The translations under genes were made by a program, and so were the position numbers. From assembly GCA_964530415.1 (NCBI GenBank), contig CAZHAM010000006.1, forward strand, positions 1 to 25,563: a stretch of DNA of 25,563 nucleotides, read 5' to 3'. The notes below the pieces were generated by a model. It was not told the origin of the DNA. It was given only the letters and a program-made list of their open reading frames with translations, and ran no database searches. This DNA is from CAZHAM01 sp964530415. Its GTDB lineage: Bacteria; Patescibacteriota; WWE3; UBA101185; UBA10185. Shown here one piece after another: positions 1-5,778 of the stretch. Within the stretch, counting starts at the first letter, position 1, and the number at the start of each line of letters is the position of its first letter.

Positions 1-600
1 AATATTTAAGTTATGCAAAAACTTGAGATTTATAAAATAAGTTAAAACCCCCCCAATAACGTAAGAGAATCCCACTAACATAACAGGTGCGTTTAAAAAA
101 GACAAAACAAGAATTAAAACTAAGATCAACAAATAACCCGATAAGTATCCGATTGTCGAATAATCATATCTTAGGTGTGTCTGAAAAACTATATTTAAAG
201 TTGTGTATAAAGCCTGGGTTAAAATCTGAAGTAAATTAATCGCTATTCCAATTTTAAGCATTTGGGAATAAGGAAAAAACATCAACATCGCGGATAGAAA
301 CACAACAAAAAACAACGACAAAACTATTCTAAAAAGTAAAATGTTACCGATATACTTTGCGGCTAAACTAGTGTCATCCGGATTTTTTGACAGCTCTCTT
401 GTTGCAATCGCATTTAACCCAAAATCAACAATTATAAAAAACAGTGCTGGCCAGACCTGCATCAGATTAAACTCACCGTATCCAGTACGCCCGTAAGTTC
501 TGGTTATTATCACAGTCGCCAGTATTGTGATGGACATGCTTATGGCTTTTCCAGCGATCTGATAAATAGTATTTGCTGCGATTTTGTGTGTTAAAGCCAT
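1..600 (-). CDS. Polysaccharide flippase (Wzx/MOP superfamily), partial
   Basis: This is an open frame of 200 codons from an ATG at 600 to the left edge with no stop, so the C-terminal half lies outside the window. The translation is very hydrophobic, with four to five predicted membrane segments. It begins with the pattern of Wzx/RfbX-type flippases: a short polar start, then 'NTIYQIAGKAIS', a long helix, 'RTYGRTGYGEFNL' and 'DFGLNAIATRELSK'. Members of this family move undecaprenyl-linked glycans across the cytoplasmic membrane. It lies 12 nt downstream of a glycosidase on the same strand, which fits a surface-polysaccharide locus. The family call is good. The substrate is unknown, and a MurJ role is less likely from the N-terminal pattern. 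Confidence 0.8.
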   Translation of the reverse strand, partial: MALTHKIAANTIYQIAGKAISMSITILATVIITRTYGRTGYGEFNLMQVWPALFFIIVDFGLNAIATRELSKNPDDTSLAAKYIGNILLFRIVLSLFFVVFLSAMLMFFPYSQMLKIGIAINLLQILTQALYTTLNIVFQTHLRYDYSTIGYLSGYLLILVLILVLSFLNAPVMLVGFSYVIGGVLTYFINLKFLHNLNI

Positions 601-612
601 ATATTTAGTTAA

Positions 613-1806
613 TTATTCACATTCGGTAACCCGAGCGTCCCCGGTTTCAAGGTGCGGTGGTTCGCCTTTAATCTTGTCCATTGATTTTACTACATCAAAT
701 TGTTTAAAAGGCACTTTATCTTGGTTTATCCACGAAAAGTGGTCAAACGGCGGGTTGTACCAAATTGTAAATGGTGTGACTGCTCTTACTCTATCGTCTT
801 TGAGCCAAACTTCTTTATACGCATACTCATAGTAGCTAGCAACTGTTTCAGCTGATAAGTAACTGGGATTATAATTTTCACCCTCAGCGTGCGCCCAACC
901 TGTTTCGGTTATAAAAACGGGTAAATCTTTTTTAACATCTAAATAATCTCTAAGATAATTTAGTTCGCTTTCGTAGCCTTTTATGCTCCATCTACCCGAA
1001 ACGTAAGGACTTCCAGAAAAATTGGGCTGAGGATATGGATGGGACGCCCAGCCGTCTAGCCTATCAAATATTCCGGGAACTTCTTCGTTCATTAATCTCA
1101 TAAACTCAAACGCATCGTAATGAACATCATCGCTCGGTGCGCTGATATTGAGCGCTCCATTCATCATAAAATAATCTTCGTTTACTTTTTTAAATATCGA
1201 AATTGTATTATCCAATACTTTCGCGTATTCCTTTGGATCTGCGTTGTCATACCAAAATTTTGAATCATTTGGCTCGTTGTAAACGCTTATATATCTATAT
1301 TTAATCGGCCAAACAAAATCATTTAAAAACTCAGCCGCATCTTCTGTTTGTTTTTTATAATCGTCTAGATCTACATCCCATAATTGAATAATCGGAATTA
1401 ACTGTTTGGAAATTACCTGACTAAATACGCGCGACCACTTAGAATAATCACGGTCTTTAACATTGTAAGGTATAAGAACATACCCCCACTCTCCGCCGTT
1501 TGAATTAACAAGGTTTTGAGCCAATTCAATATAATCTTTGTTTTCAGCGTAAACATATAACCCAAATTTATTGTTTTGCTCCCATAAAACATCTGTGTCT
1601 TTGTAATAGATATACTCTAATGAATCTTTAAACTGACATTTTGTGCTTGTATCTTCAACCGTCTCGATGGTTTCAACCTCTTTAACGGGGTCGTATACAA
1701 CAGTGGGTGCGGAATTATCAACCTTTTTAAGGAAATTTGAGCCAAAGTATAAAAACCCGACAATTAGGCACAGAATGACAATTTTGAAAACACGCCCTTT
1801 TTTCAT
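613..1806 (-). CDS. Membrane-anchored glycoside hydrolase, clan GH-A fold
   Basis: The 397-residue protein has one N-terminal hydrophobic segment (about residues 7-24) after a Lys/Arg-rich start. This looks like an uncleaved anchor or signal, followed by an acidic linker to about 55. The rest resembles a (beta/alpha)8 glycosidase of clan GH-A. 'SVYNEPND' (174-181) carries the probable acid/base Glu178 after Asn177, and 'FITETGW' (298-304) carries the probable nucleophile Glu301. The spacing of about 120 residues is typical of GH5/GH39-like enzymes. It would act outside the membrane on a surface or environmental glycan. It is divergent from the GH18-like gene with only 22 nt between starts, and upstream of the flippase. 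I cannot name the exact GH family or substrate. Confidence 0.75.
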   Translation of the reverse strand: MKKGRVFKIVILCLIVGFLYFGSNFLKKVDNSAPTVVYDPVKEVETIETVEDTSTKCQFKDSLEYIYYKDTDVLWEQNNKFGLYVYAENKDYIELAQNLVNSNGGEWGYVLIPYNVKDRDYSKWSRVFSQVISKQLIPIIQLWDVDLDDYKKQTEDAAEFLNDFVWPIKYRYISVYNEPNDSKFWYDNADPKEYAKVLDNTISIFKKVNEDYFMMNGALNISAPSDDVHYDAFEFMRLMNEEVPGIFDRLDGWASHPYPQPNFSGSPYVSGRWSIKGYESELNYLRDYLDVKKDLPVFITETGWAHAEGENYNPSYLSAETVASYYEYAYKEVWLKDDRVRAVTPFTIWYNPPFDHFSWINQDKVPFKQFDVVKSMDKIKGEPPHLETGDARVTECE

Positions 1807-1812
1807 TAATCT

Positions 1813-1818
1813 ATTATA
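1813..1818 (-). promoter_or_regulatory. -10 box for the GH-A glycosidase, predicted leaderless mRNA
   Basis: A perfect TATAAT on the minus strand is separated from the ATG at 1806 by exactly 6 nt (AGATTA). A transcript starting at the usual distance would begin at or next to the A of ATG. No convincing -35 was found at 16-18 nt. Confidence 0.55.
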
Positions 1819-1822
1819 GAAT
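1817..1822 (+). promoter_or_regulatory. -10 box for the GH18-like gene, predicted leaderless mRNA
   Basis: TAGAAT on the plus strand lies exactly 6 nt before the GTG start at 1829. It overlaps the opposing -10 box by 2 nt, so the two divergent promoters physically share DNA and probably compete. No ribosome-binding site fits between the box and the start. Confidence 0.5.
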
Positions 1823-1828
1823 AATTAG

Positions 1829-3052
1829 GTGAGAAAGTTTGCAAAACCTTTGTCCATATTAATTTTTATACTGGGAACAGCACTTGCGGTTAACTACGCC
1901 CGTGTCGCAAATGCGCGGGAAACAACGGCGATTTTATCCCCTATTAGCAATTCTGTTAACATTTTTTCGCTATTTAAGGAACACAAACAGCCAAAAAAGA
2001 TAATTTACGGCTACTTACCATATTGGATTATGGGCCAAGCTGAGTATCTTCAGCTAGATAAACTTACTGATATCGCTTATTTTGGTATTTATATAAACGC
2101 CGACGGTTCGTTTAAAGAAACTTTAGACGATGGGACTGAAGAACCAGGGTACGCAAACTGGAAGAGAAGCGAAAGCTTAGCTAGATTAATTGAAGACTCA
2201 AAAAAATCCGGGGTAAGGGTATCGCTAACGATAATTTCCCACGAAGACGAAGCGTCCGATAGGTTTTTAGATTGCAAAGACTGTTGGCCTGTTTTAGCAT
2301 TAAACATTAAAAAAGAATTAAAAAGGCACGGCCTCAAAGATGTGAATTTAAATTTTGAATATGCCGAATATACAGACGTGGAAAAAGCTAAACAATACAC
2401 TGAATTTGTAAAATTCTTGCACAACGATTTGGATAAAACGTATGGGGATTCATTTTTGGTAGTATCAACGTTTGCAGATTCGTTGGTAAAACCCAGGGTT
2501 ACAGAAATTGGAGAGCTCGCAAAAGTGACCGACGGTCTTTTTATTATGGCCTATGATTTTCACAGACCTTCTTCCGATAATGCCGGGCCTGTTTCCCCAA
2601 TTGGCGGAATTGGAGTTCACGCTGAATACGACATCAAAACAATGATAAAAGATTATCTCACTGTTGCACCCCCAAATAAACTTATCATGGGTGTCCCCTA
2701 TTACGGATATAACTGGGTAGTAACAAGCTCAAACGCGTATGCCATAAGAATTGAAGGGAGAGACGATATAGGTTATTCCCAATCTCAAACATATGCCGGA
2801 ATAATGGATACAATTTTAAGAGTCAGGCCATTGCTTAAATGGGATGCTTTAGGGCAAACCCCATATTTTTCGTATGTAAGCGCCGAATCAGGCTCAACAC
2901 GAGAAGTTTATTTTGACAACGAACAGTCATTAAGAGCGAAGTACCAGTTAATTAACGAAAACAATTTAAAAGGCGTAGGTATTTGGGCTTTAGGCTACGA
3001 TGAGGGATACGCTGAACTATGGAATTTGCTTTACGATGAGTTTATTGAGTAA
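1829..3052 (+). CDS. GH18-like glycosidase with altered catalytic motif
   Basis: The 407-residue protein starts at GTG, chosen because it is the first start in frame and sits 6 nt after a -10 box. It has an N-terminal hydrophobic segment (about 8-24), then a GH18 (chitinase/YaaH-SleL-like) barrel. Recognisable strands include 'IIYGYLPYW' (58-66), 'DIAYFGIYIN', 'RVSLTII', 'DGLFIMAYDFH' with the family's MAYD-type motif, 'KLIMGVPYYGYNW' and the C-terminal 'GVGIWALGYDE'. The catalytic signature reads K-D-V-N-L-N-F-E (170-177): the general acid Glu177 is kept, but the Asp two residues before it, which supports substrate-assisted catalysis, is Asn175. It is probably exported and acts on an N-acetylated glycan such as peptidoglycan. 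It may be slow or a binding protein. Confidence 0.8.
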   Translation: MRKFAKPLSILIFILGTALAVNYARVANARETTAILSPISNSVNIFSLFKEHKQPKKIIYGYLPYWIMGQAEYLQLDKLTDIAYFGIYINADGSFKETLDDGTEEPGYANWKRSESLARLIEDSKKSGVRVSLTIISHEDEASDRFLDCKDCWPVLALNIKKELKRHGLKDVNLNFEYAEYTDVEKAKQYTEFVKFLHNDLDKTYGDSFLVVSTFADSLVKPRVTEIGELAKVTDGLFIMAYDFHRPSSDNAGPVSPIGGIGVHAEYDIKTMIKDYLTVAPPNKLIMGVPYYGYNWVVTSSNAYAIRIEGRDDIGYSQSQTYAGIMDTILRVRPLLKWDALGQTPYFSYVSAESGSTREVYFDNEQSLRAKYQLINENNLKGVGIWALGYDEGYAELWNLLYDEFIE

Positions 3053-3061
3053 TTTTATTCT

Positions 3062-3138
3062 TGGTGGGCTTACCTGGACTCGAACCAGGGACCTCTGCGA
3101 TGTGAACACAGCGCTCTAACCATCTGAGCTATAAGCCC
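3062..3138 (-). tRNA. tRNA-Val (anticodon CAC)
   Basis: A full cloverleaf can be drawn on the minus strand. The 7-bp acceptor stem is GGGCTTA/TAAGCCC, the D arm has GCTC/GAGC, and the anticodon stem is CTGTG/CGCAG with loop TTCACAT (anticodon CAC, plus-strand 3102-3104). The T arm is CCTGG/CCAGG with loop TTCGAGT, followed by discriminator A and an encoded CCA tail. CAC reads the valine codon GUG. It is convergent with the GH18-like gene, whose stop is 9 nt away. Confidence 0.95.
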
Positions 3139-3144
3139 TTACAA
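3130..3144. repeat. Direct repeat copy 1 (tRNA-Val 5' end)
   Basis: The 15 bases tataagcccttacaa cover the 5' acceptor strand of tRNA-Val and its immediate upstream flank. The same 15 bases recur at 3205-3219, 75 bp away. Similarity continues imperfectly for about 15 more bases (acgacactcc against tcggtactct). Confidence 0.75.
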
Positions 3145-3180
3145 ACGACACTCCCGAGTGGCTTTACAAAAGGAAGCGCA

Positions 3181-3226
3181 GGTACGAAGTACCGAGCAAG
3201 CTTTTATAAGCCCTTACAATCGGTAC
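3181..3226. repeat. Nested inverted repeats upstream of tRNA-Val
   Basis: GGTAC-gaa-GTACC (3181-3193) forms a tight 5-bp hairpin. The arm GTACCGA (3189-3195) can instead pair with TCGGTAC (3220-3226). The two pairings exclude each other. They lie between the two tRNA-end repeats. I see no open frame or terminator T-tract here. Confidence 0.55.
3205..3219. repeat. Direct repeat copy 2 (tRNA 5'-end fragment)
   Basis: This is a second exact copy of the 15 bases at 3130-3144. It is not followed by the rest of a tRNA, so it is an isolated tRNA 5'-end fragment or part of a local tandem duplication of the tRNA upstream region. Confidence 0.75.
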
Positions 3227-3267
3227 TCTTGGGCTAAATCATAATATAAAATGCGGAAAAAGAAAAC

Positions 3268-4062
3268 TTATATTAGCTTGCGTTCTACTGAAAATTTTTC
3301 GGCGAGTAACGACCCCTTAAAACTAGCTACTAAATAGTAAAAGATCGGAAAGATTAAAAGATAATCAAAAAACCACTTTAAGTTTTTAACAAAAAGATCA
3401 AGCGTTTTAGTATGTATAATATCCAATGTGTCCGCAACAAACGGGATTTGCATTACAATGAAAGACCCCATAAGCATAAACGCTATCAAAAAAACCTTTC
3501 CAGTTTTGTATGCGTTGGCTTTTTGAGCAGTATATTTGGCTGATCCAAAAAAACTATTGTATAAAAACTCAGTAAACGAAAGTAATCCTAACAAAAATAC
3601 TAAAAGTACAAATAAATTTAAAAACACTGACATTAAAAATTCGCTGTTAAAGTATGCGGTTAAAAAAGTAGCATCCTTAATGTTGAGGGAACTGTAGTAT
3701 TTTGGTACATACCTCAAAAACGTGGTAATAAACAATGTTACAAAAGTGTAACTAAACAGAAAATATAACAATTCGACTCTCACTTTTTCTTTTAGATCGT
3801 AGGCGAAGTCTACACCACCCCACCTTTTTGTAAAAAAACCTCTAGTCAAATAGCCGCCCATCCACATAATAAAAGATAAAATTAACATTTCTATTTCGAG
3901 CGCGCCCTCACCTTGTAACATTTTTGAAAAATTTTCGAAAATTAATAGAAGACCAACGATAAAACCCATAAACACAAGCGCGTTTTCCAATCTGATGAGT
4001 AAGCTCCTCAAAAAAGAGGGATTGCTGCCGTAAGTCGCTGTGTATGTGTAAGCAGAACTCAT
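3268..4062 (-). CDS. Multi-pass membrane protein of unknown function
   Basis: I do not recognise this 264-residue protein. It has about six hydrophobic segments (roughly residues 28-43, 58-75, 98-116, 140-165, 190-206 and 230-247). A short Ser/Tyr/Thr-rich N-terminus leads in, and a basic tail ('FSVERKLI') follows. The loop at about 76-95 ('RGFFTKRWGGVDFAYDLKEK') is basic and probably cytoplasmic. There are no obvious catalytic motifs. It is divergent from lepB across an 82-nt gap and followed on the same strand by tRNA-Val. The ATG at 4062 is supported by a promoter whose -10 ends 9 nt before it. Confidence 0.7.
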   Translation of the reverse strand: MSSAYTYTATYGSNPSFLRSLLIRLENALVFMGFIVGLLLIFENFSKMLQGEGALEIEMLILSFIMWMGGYLTRGFFTKRWGGVDFAYDLKEKVRVELLYFLFSYTFVTLFITTFLRYVPKYYSSLNIKDATFLTAYFNSEFLMSVFLNLFVLLVFLLGLLSFTEFLYNSFFGSAKYTAQKANAYKTGKVFLIAFMLMGSFIVMQIPFVADTLDIIHTKTLDLFVKNLKWFFDYLLIFPIFYYLVASFKGSLLAEKFSVERKLI

Positions 4063-4071
4063 TATGTTTAT

Positions 4072-4101
4072 ATTGTACTAATATTTTTAATAAAAAATCA
4101 A
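4072..4101 (-). promoter_or_regulatory. Promoter of the unknown membrane protein
   Basis: On the minus strand, TTGATT (4101-4096) is followed by an 18-nt spacer and TACAAT (4077-4072), then 9 nt to the ATG at 4062. The predicted leader is only about 2-3 nt. Confidence 0.5.
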
Positions 4102-4109
4102 ATATGTTC

Positions 4110-4138
4110 TTGTTGATACCGATATGAGTAAGTAGAAT
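4110..4138 (+). promoter_or_regulatory. lepB promoter, predicted leaderless mRNA
   Basis: TTGTTG (4110-4115), a 17-nt spacer and TAGAAT (4133-4138) form a good sigma70-type promoter. The GTG start at 4145 follows exactly 6 nt after the -10, so transcription should begin at the start codon. The three ATGs between 4124 and 4145 each hit a stop within a few codons, which supports the GTG. Confidence 0.6.
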
Positions 4139-4144
4139 GGCTAT

Positions 4145-4699
4145 GTGGGAAAACTAGCTAAAAAGTTTTTTGCTTATTTATTAGATTTTGCTGAAATCGT
4201 CTTAATTGCGGTAACAGTATTTGTTATTGTTTATCTTTTTGTCGCGCAACTATTGGAAGTAACCGGAAACTCAATGTACCCGACTTTCAAAGACAAAGAA
4301 CAGATAATAGCCGAAAAAGTATCGGTTAAACTAAAAGAACTCGAAAGAGGAGAGATTATTATAGTTAAAAGCCCCAAAGACACCTCCAGACTACTTATAA
4401 AACGGGTTATCGGGCTTCCCGGTGAAAGAATTATGGTAAACGGCGGTAAAGTGTTTATTAACGGCGGAGAGCTGTACGAACCGTACTTAGCAGAAGGCGC
4501 GAGCACCTACGAAGGCGCGCTTGTTAAAGAAGGCTTAGAATACCAAATCGCTTTAGGTAGTTATTTTTTATTGGGCGACAACCGTGAACAAAGCTCGGAC
4601 TCGCGAGAATACGGAACATTTCCTAATGAATTAATTGTGGGAAGGGGTGTAGTGGTTTACTATCCGTTAGAAAATTTTAGATTTATTACTCAGGAATAA
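4145..4699 (+). CDS. lepB: Signal peptidase I
   Basis: A 184-residue type I signal peptidase (family S26), which cleaves signal peptides from exported proteins at the outer face of the membrane. One membrane segment (about 14-36) is followed by box B 'GNSMYPTF' with the catalytic Ser43. Box D 'LLIKRVIGLPGE' carries the general base Lys86, and box E 'GDNREQSSDSREYG' lies at about 144-157. All catalytic boxes are intact. The length is that of small Gram-positive-type SipS enzymes, with one TM instead of the two of E. coli Lep. It ends tail to tail with rpmA, and the last 14 nt of the two genes overlap. Confidence 0.96.
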   Translation: MGKLAKKFFAYLLDFAEIVLIAVTVFVIVYLFVAQLLEVTGNSMYPTFKDKEQIIAEKVSVKLKELERGEIIIVKSPKDTSRLLIKRVIGLPGERIMVNGGKVFINGGELYEPYLAEGASTYEGALVKEGLEYQIALGSYFLLGDNREQSSDSREYGTFPNELIVGRGVVVYYPLENFRFITQE

Positions 4700-4943
4700 C
4701 GTCGATTCTCTTTTTTGTTTTTGTCTGCCACTTAAATGCTACTTTCCCTAATACTTTTGAGAAAATAGTGAAGTCTTTTCCCATTTTTGCATTTTCACCT
4801 GAAATAAAAGTTCTTCCTCTTTGTCTAACGATTATTTGACCGGGTTTGACTGTGCTTCCCCCAGACACTTTTACTCCAAGCCTTTTGCCCGCTACATTTC
4901 CGCCTTGTCTTGCTTTTGAACCGCCTGCTTTTTTATGTGCCAT
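4686..4943 (-). CDS. rpmA: Ribosomal protein bL27
   Basis: An 85-residue large-subunit protein bL27. It starts 'MAHKKAGGSKARQGGN', whose basic tail reaches the peptidyl-transferase centre, followed by 'KRLGVKVSGGSTVKPGQIIVRQRG' and 'FTIFSKVLGKVAF'. There is no Firmicutes-type N-terminal cleavage extension before MAHKKAGG. It lies 6 nt after rplU, the usual rplU-rpmA order. Unlike most genes here it has a clear Shine-Dalgarno sequence in the end of rplU. The 3' end overlaps lepB by 14 nt on the other strand. Confidence 0.98.
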   Translation of the reverse strand: MAHKKAGGSKARQGGNVAGKRLGVKVSGGSTVKPGQIIVRQRGRTFISGENAKMGKDFTIFSKVLGKVAFKWQTKTKKRIDVIPE

Positions 4944-4949
4944 ATATTA

Positions 4950-5393
4950 CTACTCCTTTTTGGATTTTACCGCTTTTATAACTTCTTTAACTTTCTTGGT
5001 TTTTTCAATTTTTTCGGTTTTTTCAGTTTTCTCGACCTTTTCTACTTTTTCTACCTTTTCTGTCGGAATAGCCACGGTTTCAGCTTTTGAGCCCCTTAAA
5101 CCAATTTTTTCAATTTTAATAAGAGTAAGTGGCTGTCTATGCCCCCTTGTTTTTCTATATCTTGACTTGCTTTTAAACCGCATTACCGAGACTTTGTCGC
5201 CTTTTACATCTTCTACATTTGATATTTCTACAACCGCATCTTCAACAAACGGGGTTCCGATTTTTACATCTGAACCTTCGCTATAGGCCAAAACGTTGAA
5301 ATTAACGGTTTCACCCTGTCTTTCGACTAAAAGGGTCTCACCTTCAGATATTTTGTATTGCCTGCTTCCAAGCTGTATTATTGCGTATTTCAT
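4950..5393 (-). CDS. rplU: Ribosomal protein bL21 with Lys/Glu-rich tail
   Basis: A large-subunit protein bL21: 'MKYAIIQLGSRQYKISEGE' at the N-terminus, 'KIGTPFVEDAVVE' in the middle, 'KSKSRYRKTRGHRQPLTLIKI' near the end. I place the start at 5393. The frame is open to 5432, but the upstream ATGs lie in or before the -10 box, and the family begins with MYAVI-like residues. From this start the protein is about 147 residues against a usual length of about 100. The extra C-terminus is an EKV/EKT three-residue repeat and a basic tail. It is first gene of the rplU-rpmA unit. Confidence 0.96.
   Translation of the reverse strand: MKYAIIQLGSRQYKISEGETLLVERQGETVNFNVLAYSEGSDVKIGTPFVEDAVVEISNVEDVKGDKVSVMRFKSKSRYRKTRGHRQPLTLIKIEKIGLRGSKAETVAIPTEKVEKVEKVEKTEKTEKIEKTKKVKEVIKAVKSKKE
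4953..4959 (-). promoter_or_regulatory. Shine-Dalgarno sequence of rpmA
   Basis: AAAGGAG ends 9 nt before the rpmA ATG (4943) and is built from the last codons of rplU (Lys-Glu before the stop). It is the clearest ribosome-binding site in the window. This shows that SD-led initiation is available for internal operon genes although leading genes lack it. Confidence 0.7.
4992..5060 (-). repeat. EKV/EKT codon repeat in the bL21 tail
   Basis: Seven tandem three-residue units (EKV, EKV, EKV, EKT, EKT, EKI, EKT) then KK are encoded by an imperfect 9-nt repeat. The strand is purine-rich. It predicts a charged helix or disordered extension beyond the folded bL21 domain, and such a tract can change length by replication slippage. 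Confidence 0.8.
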
Positions 5394-5403
5394 AGACTTG
5401 GAC

Positions 5404-5432
5404 ATTATACGGATATCACTACTTAAATGCAA
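5404..5432 (-). promoter_or_regulatory. rplU promoter
   Basis: TTGCAT (5432-5427), a 17-nt spacer and a perfect TATAAT (5409-5404) form the best promoter in the window. Transcription should begin near 5397, about 3-4 nt before the ATG at 5393. This rules out the two upstream in-frame ATGs and leaves no room for a regulatory leader. Confidence 0.7.
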
Positions 5433-5459
5433 GAACCCTCTTTATCCCCAAGGAATCAG

Positions 5460-5777
5460 CTATTCACCCAAGGTGTATGCCTCAAAATCAACTGTTTCGA
5501 GCTTTTTAACCAACTTGTAGCTGTCATCACCTGCAATCCTGTTCTTGCGTATTTGACCGCAGCTAACGCATCTGTGGACTAAAACTTCTTCGCCATCTGG
5601 TTTAAGGGTTTTTGCCACAACAGCCATTAAACCTCCGCATTTGGATGCTCTATCGCCTATCTCAGAGTCAACGTGCAGTGAAAAGAGACAAAAAGGACAA
5701 TGGTTACGGTTTTTTGTGCCCGGTGCATCAAACGAAACACTTTTTAAGCAATTTTTACAGATAAAAAACTTTTTCAT
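5460..5777 (-). CDS. RNHCP-domain zinc-ribbon protein
   Basis: A 105-residue protein of the RNHCP family, named for a motif present literally here at residues 24-28. Cysteine pairs C7/C10 and C27/C30, plus C47 and C70/C73, suggest one or two zinc ribbons. 'GDRASKCGGLM' (41-51) and 'VHRCVSCGQIRKNRIAGDD' are further family features. The biochemical role of the family is not established; nucleic-acid or ribosome association is a guess from the zinc-ribbon fold. Its ATG lies 1 nt after the stop of the PilM-like gene, so they are probably cotranscribed. It has no Shine-Dalgarno sequence. Confidence 0.85.
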   Translation of the reverse strand: MKKFFICKNCLKSVSFDAPGTKNRNHCPFCLFSLHVDSEIGDRASKCGGLMAVVAKTLKPDGEEVLVHRCVSCGQIRKNRIAGDDSYKLVKKLETVDFEAYTLGE

Positions 5778-5778
5778 T

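Noticed and set aside
3062..3219. Active attachment site of a mobile element at tRNA-Val
   Set aside because: The repeat matches the 5' end of the tRNA, not the 3' end commonly used by integrases. Only 75 bp separates the copies, and no integrase is present.
4846..5286. 146-codon plus-strand open frame opposite rplU/rpmA
   Set aside because: Its Phe/Ser repeat is just the complement of the Glu/Lys repeat codons of bL21. It is antisense to two certain ribosomal genes.
5394..5432. Upstream starts of rplU at 5432 or 5405
   Set aside because: The first lies in the -35 region and the second overlaps the -10, so neither would be in the mRNA. The bL21 family begins at the MKYAI position.
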